A DNA stretch of 64,000 bases from CAWKKW01 sp963850345 (GTDB taxonomy: Bacteria > Acidobacteriota > Terriglobia > Terriglobales > Acidobacteriaceae): positions 372,001 through 436,000 of the forward strand of contig CAWKKW010000005.1 of NCBI GenBank assembly GCA_963850345.1. The letters run 5' to 3'. Below the pieces are notes generated by a model. It made no database searches and had not been told where the DNA came from. It worked only from the letters and a program-made list of their open reading frames with translations. Shown here piece after piece: positions 43,725 through 53,120 of the stretch. The position numbers and the translations under genes were made by a program. Numbering within the stretch: the stretch's first letter is position 1; each line of letters starts with the position of its first letter.

Positions 43725-46700
43725 CAGAATCGTACGGTGCCACCCAGTTGAAGACGTCTCATAATATCTCCGGTACCGAATATCATGCCGGCAGTGGACG
43801 AATCCACCTGTCCATTAGGAGTTCCGAGGTTCGTGTGGTTGAAGGCGTTAAACGCCTCGCCTTGCAGTTCAAAGGAGAATCGTTCGCCCAGACGGAAGGT
43901 CTTCTGGAGTGAGATGTCAGCACGAAACAGACCGGGCCCCCAGAGGCTGTTTCGTCCTGCATTGCCAAATTGATACTGCGCAGGAATGGCATAGGCCGCT
44001 GGATTGAACCAGTGATTCTTGTTCTGACTTGACACGCCTGACTTGCCCACGACGTCAGGCCTTAGACTGCAGCAGTTCGAATTGAGTGAAGCTCCGTTGC
44101 CAAGAGTTGGGGAGAAAGGAGTGCCCGACTCAACGGTCCAGATTCCGGAGAGCTGCCAACCACCGACGACCTGATTGACCACTCCTGGCTTGTTCAGGAA
44201 CGCTCTGCCTGCACCCACCGGTATCTCCCAGACATGGCTCGCAACGAAGACCAGCTTGCGATTCGAATCCTGCGGACCACGGTCAAGATTCGTCAGGAAC
44301 GGGTCATACGCATTGTGGAAGCCAAAATCATAAGACCCGCTATAGGTGAAGGCTGCAGTAACCATGAGTCCATGAGAGTAACGCTTTTCGGCCTGGACCT
44401 GCAACGACTGATATCCAGTGTTCGTCTGATTATTCTGGTTATAAGCGTTGGTGGTGAAACCGAACTTGTTGTAAGGCTGGCGCAGGTTGATTGGACCTGG
44501 CCCTGGAGGTGCCGCATTGGCATCGTAGCGATAGAAAAGGTGGCGATTTGCGGTGCCTACATAGGCTGCAGTCACAGTGAAATCGGCGGGGAACTGGCGT
44601 TGTACAGCAACGTTCCACTCGTCGACCGAGTTAGTTGGATTGTGCCGGAAGACGCCGAACCCCGTAGAGTTCGGTGTGGGATATACTCCGGGATTCCCCG
44701 CGGCTTTCAAAATATCGAAGCCGCTTATAAAGGTGGGCGGCCCACCGGCCAGCGTGAGTGTCGGTTGATATTGATCAGCGACGGGCGAGAGCGTCTGACG
44801 TGTTGCATTCGGCCAGTCGTTCGTGATGGCACCAAAGTTTGCGCCGTCGAATCCGTTGGTGAAGGAACGCGTATAACCGGCTCGGATCACCGTGTGCTTG
44901 ATCCCGCTCCACGCAAATCCAATACGAGGTCCGAAGTCGAGATAGTTCTGATCTACGTTTGCAGTTGCGCTCGACTTTCCAAAGTTACTGATGATGGTGT
45001 TGGTGTTGGTGAAGTCGAAGTTGGCGATACCGCCCTTTTGAGGAGAGGTCGGATAACCAATGAAGTCGTACCGAAGACCCAGCGTAACCGTCAGGCGAGG
45101 CGTCGCATGCCAAGTGTCCTGGACATAGAATGCATTGTCGGTGTTATGAGCTTCGGGTAAGTTGTTCGCGTACACTACGCGCCCGAAGTTACTGGCGTCC
45201 CCCAGCAGAAACGAAGCCATCGAAAGGCCGGAGGTTGGGTTGTCCGCGCTGGCAGTGATCGTCTGGCTGAAGCCGTTGCCGCCGCAAACGCCTCCGTTCA
45301 CACAACCGAACTCACCTTGTGAGGACGTGTCGCGCCTGTCGCGCCAGGCTAGTAGAACGTCTCCGCCGATCTTGATGGTATGTTGACCCCGGGTAAGAGT
45401 CCCGATGCCGACGAAGTTGTATTTGCCGTGGTTATCGACCTGATGGGCGTGGGTACTGTTGCCGAAGCTGAAGGCCCCGACGGGACCTCCGATCTGAAAG
45501 CCAGCCAGGCCACCGCAGGAGCCGCAGGCACTATTCAGATTGGGAATGCCAAAGTCCTGTGATGTGTGGGCTGACTGGTCGATCTCGTTGGAACTATAAA
45601 TATTGTAAGACCATCCAAACCGGCCCTCCAGTACGAAACTCGGCGTGACCACGTGAGTAACATTGGCTACAGCGCTATTCTGGTTCCCGATCTGCACATT
45701 GCTGCCCGGAAAGATCATCTGCCCATACGCTGGTACTAGTGCGCTCTGGTTTGCTTGCTGCCGCGTGTAGCGGCCAAATATGCGGGTTGCCTCGCTAAGA
45801 GTGTAGTCGATGCGAGCGGTTCCTAGATCTTGGTTCACCGGTTGCAGTTGAGGAGCGACAAAATTGTTGTTTGGACCTGCTCCCGGCACGTTGGGCAGCG
45901 GCAGTTTGGCCAGAATCGACTGCACGATCGGGTCTAAGCGGCCAGCAGGAATCTGATTGTTCGCAAACTGTGTTCTGCCGACGCCTTGATCACCGCCAGT
46001 TGTCGGGTCATAGATCGGGTTGGTAGCAGCCAGGCTACTGAAGTCTCCCACGCGAAAAGCAGGGATCGGTACGGTGGTCGATATGTTTCCACCTGAACGG
46101 ATGCGATAGCCCTCGTAGTAGCCGAATGCGAAGAGCTTGTCACGGAGGATCGGCCCACCTAGAGTACCGCCGAACTGGTTGTAGACCAGATGGCCGGGTC
46201 CGTTCGGCTCGCTGAAAGGATTACGCGCAGAGAGTGCGTTTACGCGGTTGAACTCGTGGGCGCTGCCGTGCAGCGCGTTGGTTCCTGACTTAGTTGTGAA
46301 CAGCTGAACTCCGCCGCCTACCTGGCCGAGTTCGATATCGTAATTAGAAGTAATCAGCTGATATTCCTGCAACTCGTCGGTGGAAGGTACGATGGGTGCG
46401 CTGCCGCCAACTCCTTCAGTATCATCGACCCCGTCGAGAATCTGGCGGTTTAAGTTAGAACGTTGGCCATTCGCCTGGAAAGAGTAATTGGCCGAGCCAC
46501 CAGCGTATGGCACACCCTCCTGCCCCGCCCCCATAACAACTCCAGCGCGAAGTGCTGCAAACGATGTCGGATTGCGACCCTCACTGGGAAGGTCAACGAG
46601 TTGCTTAGAACCGATCGTGAGACTGACTTCGACTTTATCGGTCTCCAGTTGAGGGACCTCGGATTCGACAGACACGTTCTGATCGACGCTTCCCACTTGC

Positions 46701-47026
46701 AGTTGCGAATCAAGGCGGACGACGGAACCGATGTCGACCTGAACCGCGGGGCGCTCGACGCCTTTAAAGCCCTGTGCCGAAATGAGCACCTTGTAAGTGC
46801 CGGAGATCAGGTTTGAAATACTGAAGGATCCCGAGGAATTGCTCTTGCTGGTGAGCGCCACTGCCGTTGCGGTATTAATTGCGGTGATGGTTGCTCCTGC
46901 GACGGCCGCGCCGGTGGAATCGGTCACATCGCCCGTGATCGATCCCGACACAGATTGGCCACTGAGCAAAGGATGGAATTCCGCCACCAACAGTAGAATA
47001 CAAACCACTAAGAACCAATTCCTCAT
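43724..47026 (-). CDS. Oar-like TonB-dependent receptor (module II)
   Basis: The ATG at 47026 follows GGAGGGTGT and begins a signal peptide (MRNWFLVVCILLLVAEFHPL); the in-frame start 39 bp upstream is less likely. The 1100-residue protein has a carboxypeptidase-regulatory-like domain (about 25-110, SITGDVTDSTGAAVAGATIT), a plug with the NRQILDGVDDTEGVGG segment, and a long beta-barrel ending LQLGGTVRF. It has cysteine-rich loop segments (SACGSCGG, NSNCCSL, FGCVNGGVCGG). First gene of module II; its promoter region at 47127-47150 carries two TTGTCAA/TGTTGACAA boxes. Expected to take up a large oligosaccharide across the outer membrane with TonB energy. Confidence 0.92.
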   Translation of the reverse strand: MRNWFLVVCILLLVAEFHPLLSGQSVSGSITGDVTDSTGAAVAGATITAINTATAVALTSKSNSSGSFSISNLISGTYKVLISAQGFKGVERPAVQVDIGSVVRLDSQLQVGSVDQNVSVESEVPQLETDKVEVSLTIGSKQLVDLPSEGRNPTSFAALRAGVVMGAGQEGVPYAGGSANYSFQANGQRSNLNRQILDGVDDTEGVGGSAPIVPSTDELQEYQLITSNYDIELGQVGGGVQLFTTKSGTNALHGSAHEFNRVNALSARNPFSEPNGPGHLVYNQFGGTLGGPILRDKLFAFGYYEGYRIRSGGNISTTVPIPAFRVGDFSSLAATNPIYDPTTGGDQGVGRTQFANNQIPAGRLDPIVQSILAKLPLPNVPGAGPNNNFVAPQLQPVNQDLGTARIDYTLSEATRIFGRYTRQQANQSALVPAYGQMIFPGSNVQIGNQNSAVANVTHVVTPSFVLEGRFGWSYNIYSSNEIDQSAHTSQDFGIPNLNSACGSCGGLAGFQIGGPVGAFSFGNSTHAHQVDNHGKYNFVGIGTLTRGQHTIKIGGDVLLAWRDRRDTSSQGEFGCVNGGVCGGNGFSQTITASADNPTSGLSMASFLLGDASNFGRVVYANNLPEAHNTDNAFYVQDTWHATPRLTVTLGLRYDFIGYPTSPQKGGIANFDFTNTNTIISNFGKSSATANVDQNYLDFGPRIGFAWSGIKHTVIRAGYTRSFTNGFDGANFGAITNDWPNATRQTLSPVADQYQPTLTLAGGPPTFISGFDILKAAGNPGVYPTPNSTGFGVFRHNPTNSVDEWNVAVQRQFPADFTVTAAYVGTANRHLFYRYDANAAPPGPGPINLRQPYNKFGFTTNAYNQNNQTNTGYQSLQVQAEKRYSHGLMVTAAFTYSGSYDFGFHNAYDPFLTNLDRGPQDSNRKLVFVASHVWEIPVGAGRAFLNKPGVVNQVVGGWQLSGIWTVESGTPFSPTLGNGASLNSNCCSLRPDVVGKSGVSSQNKNHWFNPAAYAIPAQYQFGNAGRNSLWGPGLFRADISLQKTFRLGERFSFELQGEAFNAFNHTNLGTPNGQVDSSTAGMIFGTGDIMRRLQLGGTVRF

Positions 47027-47126
47027 ACACCCTCCAAAACAATTCACTGTTGCAGCCAGATTCAAGGCGAGTTAGGCCCTCTTGTTCTATTCCCAGCATC
47101 GGGAACCTAAACTGACGCATTTAGAG

Positions 47127-47150
47127 TTGTCAAGACAAAACTGTTGACAA
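47127..47150 (-). promoter_or_regulatory. Operator region C before the module II receptor
   Basis: On the minus strand TTGTCAAC, seven bases, then TCTTGACA lies 101 bp upstream of the receptor start; the second half supplies TTGACA as -35, followed 17 bases later by TTAGGT. Spacing between the halves is seven instead of five bases, so it is a variant of the box before the GH36 genes. The rest of the 47151-47703 gap shows no gene on either strand. Confidence 0.5.
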
Positions 47151-47691
47151 TTTTGTAGCCCAACGGGATCAGTATTGCCGGGGAGGTCGCGGGCTGGTGA
47201 ATGTGCGACTGGCTGCCTCTGGCAGCAGCGGTCCTTGCTGGACTTCTAGGCCCCGACAGTTGTGTCGGACCCATCGTTCCCGGCTCCGCACCTTGCCCAT
47301 ACCTGAATCGGCTACCTGCGTGCGCGCCGCGGGTATTACTTGCATGGAAGGTAGACACCCGTGCAAATGGTGCTGTCAAGGGAGTTCGATATGCTGAACA
47401 CTCTGGCGAATAACCTTGATTCCACGGGACGGGGTCTTGGAAGTGGGGCAAGGATGACGCAAAATTCGCCGGCGCTCAGGCGACGTGAAAATCAGTACTC
47501 GGCCGGCGAGTTCAGGCCGCCGCCGATTCCAGGCACTCTGCCGACACATGTCACGCGCCTGAGCGTAATCTATCGGCGGTTTCGCTGCAGGCAACACAAA
47601 TTCTGACAATGTTGGTGGTTCCGCGTGTTGGCTTAACCGGTCCGCCCCAGGTCAGGCGAACGCAATACGTGATCCGATTTGGACTACTATA
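47151..47691. other. Intergenic region upstream of the GntR gene
   Basis: About 540 bases without a supported gene. Frames on both strands lack recognisable sequence. No copy of the bipartite box is seen close to the GntR start, so autoregulation is not evident from the sequence; it might act from the receptor-side box at 47127-47150. Confidence 0.45.
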
Positions 47692-47703
47692 GTGGGAGAC
47701 CAT

Positions 47704-48426
47704 ATGCGCGAAAAGAACGATACACGCCGCATCACCGCAGCCGAAAGAGTCGAAGAACACATCCGGAGGGCCATTTATCGCGGCGCGCTCAAGCCTCGGG
47801 AGCGGATCATCGAGGGGGACATAGCGAAGGTGCTGCAATGCAGTCGAGGCCCGGTTCGCGAAGCCATTCTGAGGCTGGAACGCGACGGCCTGATTGTTAC
47901 AGTGGCCCGGCGGGGTACGTTTATTCGGGACATTTCAGTGGAATCGATCGAAGCAATCTTCAGCATGCGCGCCAAGCTGGAGGCACTTTGCGTGCGATAT
48001 CTGCGCGAGCAACTTACTGATAGAACAGAACAAACGTTACGGGAGGCCCTGGCGAAGATGAAGGTGGCCACCGCCCAAAACGACGACGAGGCATTCCTGG
48101 CGGCGGACATGAACTTCCACCAGACGATATGGCGTCTATCCAATCGCGAAGTGCTGGAAAACAGCCTGACCACGATCATGAATCCGCTCATTTTCATCCT
48201 GGCGCGAGCTTACTCAGGTCAAACCCCCATCAATGCCCGCTACAAGAGTCACGCGCAATACTTAGAGACAATCCTCACGGAACCGATCCCTCGTCTTGAA
48301 CGAAGTGTTGAACAGCATTTCAAGCAGTTGGCGTCTGAAGTTCTCTCCAGGCTTCCCTCGCCGTATCTGGCGGCCTCCGGCGATAGAGACTCAGCAACTG
48401 CGCGTTCCACCTCAAGCGTCGGCTAA
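47704..48426 (+). CDS. GntR-family regulator with FCD domain (FadR subfamily)
   Basis: GTGGGAGACC upstream fixes the ATG at 47704 (MREKNDTRRITAAERVEEHI). The 240-residue protein has a GntR winged helix (about 10-75, IIEGDIAKVLQCSRGPVREA with ILRLERDGLIVTVARRGTFI) and an all-helical FCD sensor domain (about 85-215) with metal-ligand-like Asp/His in AADMNFHQTIWRLS. FCD regulators typically bind sugar acids or other organic acids and leave DNA on binding. Located between module II and the GH36/dehydratase genes, it is the best candidate to read the TTGTYRAC-N5-TGTTGACA boxes of this region. Ligand probably an aldonic acid, since dehydratases are nearby; that is inference. Confidence 0.9.
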   Translation: MREKNDTRRITAAERVEEHIRRAIYRGALKPRERIIEGDIAKVLQCSRGPVREAILRLERDGLIVTVARRGTFIRDISVESIEAIFSMRAKLEALCVRYLREQLTDRTEQTLREALAKMKVATAQNDDEAFLAADMNFHQTIWRLSNREVLENSLTTIMNPLIFILARAYSGQTPINARYKSHAQYLETILTEPIPRLERSVEQHFKQLASEVLSRLPSPYLAASGDRDSATARSTSSVG

Positions 48427-48574
48427 GGCTGTTCCGAGGACGGCCTCAAGTTGGCACAGATTCGGACGCCAGTTGCGATGAGATGACATTCGTCCTACGA
48501 CTCTCGTGTCAATCTTCGCGCTCCATCCGAGCAATACAGCCTTTATCGAGCGCTGATCATGCATTCGTGCTGAA

Positions 48575-48616
48575 TTGTTGACATCCCTGTTGACACTATT
48601 GATTTGCGGTCATTAC
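48575..48616 (+). promoter_or_regulatory. Operator/promoter D before GH36-like enzyme C
   Basis: TTGTTGAC, five bases (ATCCC), TGTTGACA (48575-48595) is nearly identical over 24 bases to site A at 34134, with only three differing positions inside the box. The second half holds TTGACA (-35), with TACAGT 18 bases later as -10. The gene start lies about 100 bases downstream. Confidence 0.65.
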
Positions 48617-48721
48617 AGTCTTCCGAGTCAGTTGTCGGGTTGGGTCTGAAAGGCTCAGTGGCGGTTCAGCGATACGACTTTGCTGGCCAGCATGGACGTT
48701 TTCTGTCACCGACGTCCGCAG

Positions 48722-51700
48722 ATGAGCTCCATCTCGGCCAATGCCACGGAGGCAAGTTTGAATCGGCGTGATTTCTCGTTACTATGTGCGTCAAGCTGCA
48801 TATCTCTACTCGCTGCTCATCGATCGGCAGCGGCGCTTCATGGCCGCGGGCTCCGCTCTGAGCCTTCTGAATCAGAGGCCTTTGCGCGCCGCGAAGGAAT
48901 GAGTTGGACCTTTGGCAACGCAAGAGGGGAACAGAAGATAAGCCTCCGAACCGGGCGCTTCCTGCTTGATTCGCAAAAAAATAAGCAAAGTAAGTTTGAA
49001 TACTGCAGCAGCGGTACGCAGGCTGATCAAGTTCGGCTGACCGTAGATGACGTGGACACCGGCGACTCGCAGTGGAGATGGGAATTTGTAAAGGAACAGA
49101 CTCTCCGCCCCGGCCGTGGAGAACTTCAATTGGATATCCAGGTGAGGGGTGGACCAATCGAGGTGACCAAGCATTGGGTTGTCTATCCAGAGACGGCCCT
49201 AGTGCGTGAATGGCTCACCATTCACAATTCCTCAAGCAAGGACGTACGGTTGAGGCATGTGCACTTTCTCAACTCGAGACTGCTGGGCGCAACACCTGAC
49301 AAAGTGGAAATGTCTTACGTGACCGGAGGCGGCAATTTCAACGGAAGCCAGTTGTTGAAGACTGAGCGACTAAAGGCTGATTACATCCGGAAATTCGATT
49401 CGAATGAACTACCCGGTGGCGCGTACAGTGCGTATCTGCCGCTGTTACTGGTAAGGGATTTGGCTTCGGCGAATTGCATGGCGTTTGGTTGGGACTACAT
49501 GGGCCACTGGTCCCTGCAGGTGGACAATCAAAGCAACGATCAAGTGACGGTCGGTCTGGAAATCGCTGGGTTTGACCGGACACTCTCTCCAGGAGAAGAC
49601 GTTCAGACGCCGAAGACGTTTACTGCTCCATTCTTCGGAGATCTCGACCAGATCGGCAACGAGATCCTGGACTGGCAGTATCGATCCATGTGGGAATACA
49701 CAAATCCCGAATACTTCGGCAAGACCCGGTGGGCTGTAGACTGGCCGGATCCGTGGGTGGGAGACGGCGGAACGCCGAGCGCGGACAACTGGGGACGCCG
49801 CCTTGCGCTGGATATGCGGTACATCGATCTGCTGCGCGAGTCCGGTGGTGACCTTCTATGGGACGACGCAGGCTGGTACGACAAATGGGGTAACTGGCGC
49901 GGGCCTAACTGGCGCATGACAACCGGCTATCTAAGAAAACATGACATGCGATGGGTATTGTGGGAGCCTTGCTTCCTGGCGACGCCAGAGAGCAGCGTCG
50001 CGCAGGAACATCCGGACTGGCTGGTGCCGGGCAGACCGGTGTTCGAGCAGTCGATTCCGGAAACGCGCAAGTGGCAAAACGACTTGTTAGATAAAGAAGT
50101 CTCAGAGTGGCAGGATTTCCAATGGCGGTATGACATAGCGCCCGCCGCGAGCGCCACCGACACCACACTGCTGGGAGCAGACCAGCAATTCCGAGCGCTG
50201 CTTGAGCAATTCAAAACTGCTCACCCGGGGAGCGGCATCGATGCCTGCGACGGCGGAGGACGCTGGATCAGTTATGACATCGCCAAGTTCGCAGAGTCTG
50301 GTGAGTACACGGATGGAGGCGTAGGGCCTTACAGCGGTTACTATTCTTCATTGATAGTGCCGCCGGACAAAGTTCATAACGTTAGCGACTTTGATCACAC
50401 TTACTACAACGCATCCAGCGATCGCACTCATTTGGCTTTGAATCCAACTTGGTACCGCGATCCTGGAGACGGAGCCGACGTAGAAGCCATTCGCAAGGAC
50501 TGGGAGATATACAGGTTCCTCTTAACCAAGGGCGTTGCCGGTCGCTGGAGCCACGTCTTTCGGCCGCGCGTTAGCGGTGATGATCCGATCTGGTACTTCC
50601 AGAGGATGAATCGGGATGGATCCAGTGGAGTGATCATTACCAAGCACGCGAAGACTGGAGCTGAATATCTTCTGATCAGCAAGCCCTTAGCCGATGCAGC
50701 CGAAGACAAGATCGAGGGCGGCCCTACGGCCATGACACGCATCTCGACAACCGGAGTGGCAGTTGCGGATACCGGCATTTATTCCGATCCGATGGACGGC
50801 GAGTTACGCTACTATGGCGTACCTGGCGAAATCTACGGACCCGTGAACTTTCGCTATGAAGGAAAGTCGGGAGCTACATCCTATGTAACTCATATCGAGA
50901 AGCCCGGCGTGTCCAGCCGAGTCGAATCCAAATCTTCTCTGGGTATGGCGTTCCAGGTCGGCGCAGAGGCCATTACTATCACTGAACTCGGGCAGTTCGA
51001 TCCGGGAAACAACCGAGGCAAATACACGCTGACCCTTGTGCGCGCGCGGGACAAAGCTATCCTAGGCACGGCCATGCTTGATATGCGGCTGGGGCATGTT
51101 GACGCACTGGGATTCAAATACGCCAAGCTTTCTACTCCGATTCACCTAGAGCCGGGGATGCGAGAGCCCGTGGTTGTATACCCCGGCGGCGTGCAGCCGT
51201 CTCTCAAGTATGAAGTTCACAGCTATCACTCAGGCAAGCTAACTGAAGCGACTGGCGCGCAACTCCTAGCGAACGGAATCTCTTTGCATGAAGTTCCTCC
51301 CGGGGAGCTGCTCTTCTTGAACCTATCGGATTATCCCGGTTCCGGAAGGAGGAAGGCTCCACCTGCTCCTCCAGTGAATGTAACTAAGCGTCGAGGCACC
51401 AACCTGGGTTGTCAGGGGACTGAGATCGCGTGGTCCGCAGCCGCTGGAGCCACATCCATTTCCTATTACGAGGTTCTGAAAGAGAATTCGCCCATCGGTC
51501 GAAGCGCCAAGGGAACCTACTTATTCGACCATTCGCTCACGGGACGTGGGGACCTTGAGAAGGAGTATCAAGTCATAGCAGTAGATTCAGATGGAAATCG
51601 AAGTTCCCCAGTTACAGCAGAGCTACATCCCGGAGATCCTGAGAGTTACGAGCCCCTGGGAGACTTTTCTCCGACCCAGGGCCAGAATGGTTGGCGATAT

Positions 51701-52132
51701 GAGCAGTCATTCAACGGACACACCTATGAAGAATTGACGTGGCAACAGGGTGGCTACGAAGGTTTCTGGGCAGGATCAGGTCTGGGACGCATCGGACGCC
51801 TCTGGATGCAGCCCTCACCGAATGCCGAGATTGCCCGCACCTTTGTCGCGTCGCGGGATATGACTCTCACTATCGCGGGGAACTTAGAAATGGATCCGAG
51901 CGCAGAGCCCGACCTTGCCGTGTTTGCCCGGATTGATCACGGCAAGGAACAACTCTGGCCATCTACAGATTGGTCGAGCATCCCAGTTTATGGAAGCCCG
52001 CTCCAGTGCGAGATCAGGAAAGTTCATCTACTTCGCGGCGATACAGTCCGGTTCGTCATCAAGAGAACAACTGCGCAACGAGCTCAACCTATTATCTGGA
52101 GCCCAAGGATCACGGTTGACGAGCCGAGTTGA
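48722..52132 (+). CDS. Large GH36-like exported glycosidase C with C-terminal accessory domains
   Basis: The frame is open from 48680; the ATG at 48722 gives 1136 residues beginning with a Tat-type signal (LNRRDFSLLCASSCISLLAA). Ribosome sites are weak for all starts. An N-terminal beta-sandwich (to about residue 290) is followed by a clan-D barrel with LLWDDAGWYDKWGNW (substrate Asp), DMRWVLWEPCF, the probable nucleophile Asp in FQWRYDIAPA, DACDGGGRWISYDIAKF and a possible acid/base Asp in GEYTDGG. The last 350 residues hold an NPCBM- or C-terminal beta domain, a fibronectin-III-like segment (PPVNVTKRRGTNL onward) and another beta-rich region. It is about 400 residues longer than usual for the family. 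Substrate unknown, likely an alpha-galactoside or similar; same operator as enzymes A and B. Confidence 0.8.
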   Translation: MSSISANATEASLNRRDFSLLCASSCISLLAAHRSAAALHGRGLRSEPSESEAFARREGMSWTFGNARGEQKISLRTGRFLLDSQKNKQSKFEYCSSGTQADQVRLTVDDVDTGDSQWRWEFVKEQTLRPGRGELQLDIQVRGGPIEVTKHWVVYPETALVREWLTIHNSSSKDVRLRHVHFLNSRLLGATPDKVEMSYVTGGGNFNGSQLLKTERLKADYIRKFDSNELPGGAYSAYLPLLLVRDLASANCMAFGWDYMGHWSLQVDNQSNDQVTVGLEIAGFDRTLSPGEDVQTPKTFTAPFFGDLDQIGNEILDWQYRSMWEYTNPEYFGKTRWAVDWPDPWVGDGGTPSADNWGRRLALDMRYIDLLRESGGDLLWDDAGWYDKWGNWRGPNWRMTTGYLRKHDMRWVLWEPCFLATPESSVAQEHPDWLVPGRPVFEQSIPETRKWQNDLLDKEVSEWQDFQWRYDIAPAASATDTTLLGADQQFRALLEQFKTAHPGSGIDACDGGGRWISYDIAKFAESGEYTDGGVGPYSGYYSSLIVPPDKVHNVSDFDHTYYNASSDRTHLALNPTWYRDPGDGADVEAIRKDWEIYRFLLTKGVAGRWSHVFRPRVSGDDPIWYFQRMNRDGSSGVIITKHAKTGAEYLLISKPLADAAEDKIEGGPTAMTRISTTGVAVADTGIYSDPMDGELRYYGVPGEIYGPVNFRYEGKSGATSYVTHIEKPGVSSRVESKSSLGMAFQVGAEAITITELGQFDPGNNRGKYTLTLVRARDKAILGTAMLDMRLGHVDALGFKYAKLSTPIHLEPGMREPVVVYPGGVQPSLKYEVHSYHSGKLTEATGAQLLANGISLHEVPPGELLFLNLSDYPGSGRRKAPPAPPVNVTKRRGTNLGCQGTEIAWSAAAGATSISYYEVLKENSPIGRSAKGTYLFDHSLTGRGDLEKEYQVIAVDSDGNRSSPVTAELHPGDPESYEPLGDFSPTQGQNGWRYEQSFNGHTYEELTWQQGGYEGFWAGSGLGRIGRLWMQPSPNAEIARTFVASRDMTLTIAGNLEMDPSAEPDLAVFARIDHGKEQLWPSTDWSSIPVYGSPLQCEIRKVHLLRGDTVRFVIKRTTAQRAQPIIWSPRITVDEPS

Positions 52133-52213
52133 AATCTAAAACTCACGACCAGGTAGGACGTGCACACGCTGGTCGGTTCTAACATCAACACAAAGGGATA
52201 ACACGAGAGAGCT

Positions 52214-53005
52214 ATGCCAGAATCTTCCCGTCCGATCAAAGGGTCAGTTGTAGTTATCACAGGTGCGGCGCAAGGACTCGGGAGAGCGACCGCTCTGAAC
52301 TTCGCGTCGCGCGGAGCCAAGATTGTCCTGGTAGACATCAACCATGATTCGCTGACTAAGACGGCCGAGGAGTTAACAAAGTCGGGCGCCGATGCGATTG
52401 CAATCGTCTCGAATATAGCGGCATCGGGCTCAGCGAGCGACATCGTCGAAAAGACCCTTGCCGCCTTTGGGCGCCTGGACATCCTGGTCAATAATGCAGC
52501 CGTATCGTCAACCGAATCGCTTCTGGATGTCACCGAGGCTGAGTGGGATAAGGTATTCGCGGTTAACGTGAAGGCTCTGTTCTTTCTGCTGCAGGCCGCA
52601 GCTCGTGCGATGAAAGACTCTGGCGGAGGCAGGATTGTAAATGTCTCGTCTCCTGCAACTCGCATGACCCTGACGAATTACACCTCTTACGCGACCTCGA
52701 AAGCCGCCGTAGACTACATCACACGGACGGCTGCGTCCGCGCTTGGACCATACGGCATCACCGTGAACGCGATTGCACCTGGGCGCATGGATACGCCCAT
52801 GCAGCGAATCACTGAGGAAGCGAACGCCGCAGCTGCAGGAATCGATATAACTGCTTACATAAAGTCCCGCACAACGGATATACCGTTGGGCAGGCGCACA
52901 ACACCTGAGGAGGTCGCGGAAGGCATTGTTTGGCTTGCCACCTCGGCGGCGTCTTACGTCACAGGGAATCGTCTCAATATCTCCGGCGGACTCGAATTGG
53001 ATTAA
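52214..53005 (+). CDS. Short-chain dehydrogenase/reductase
   Basis: GAGAGAGCT precedes the ATG. The 263-residue protein is a classical SDR: cofactor motif TGAAQGLG (residues 18-25), NNAA at about 93, catalytic Ser in VNVSSPA, Tyr-x3-Lys in YATSKAA, and GRRTTPEEVA with the C-terminal VTGNRLNISGG. An acidic residue after beta-2 (VDIN) favours NAD over NADP. It follows the GH36-like enzyme C gene by 80 bp on the same strand and precedes a dehydratase gene, so it may oxidise a released sugar to a lactone/aldonic acid. Specificity cannot be read from sequence. Confidence 0.9.
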   Translation: MPESSRPIKGSVVVITGAAQGLGRATALNFASRGAKIVLVDINHDSLTKTAEELTKSGADAIAIVSNIAASGSASDIVEKTLAAFGRLDILVNNAAVSSTESLLDVTEAEWDKVFAVNVKALFFLLQAAARAMKDSGGGRIVNVSSPATRMTLTNYTSYATSKAAVDYITRTAASALGPYGITVNAIAPGRMDTPMQRITEEANAAAAGIDITAYIKSRTTDIPLGRRTTPEEVAEGIVWLATSAASYVTGNRLNISGGLELD

Positions 53006-53120
53006 TTAGTCGTATCTGTGACTTCCCCGCTCTGCGACCTCGCTCTCGGCTCTGTACAGTTATATTGAGCTCGACACTTTGAACCTGATCGCCTACCCGA
53101 ATAGCGGGTCTGGATTTCCT

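Noticed and set aside
44234..45160. 308-codon open frame on the plus strand inside the second TonB receptor
   Set aside because: It lies entirely opposite a receptor gene with clear domains; the frame is a by-product of the GC-rich third positions and has no recognisable sequence or ribosome site.
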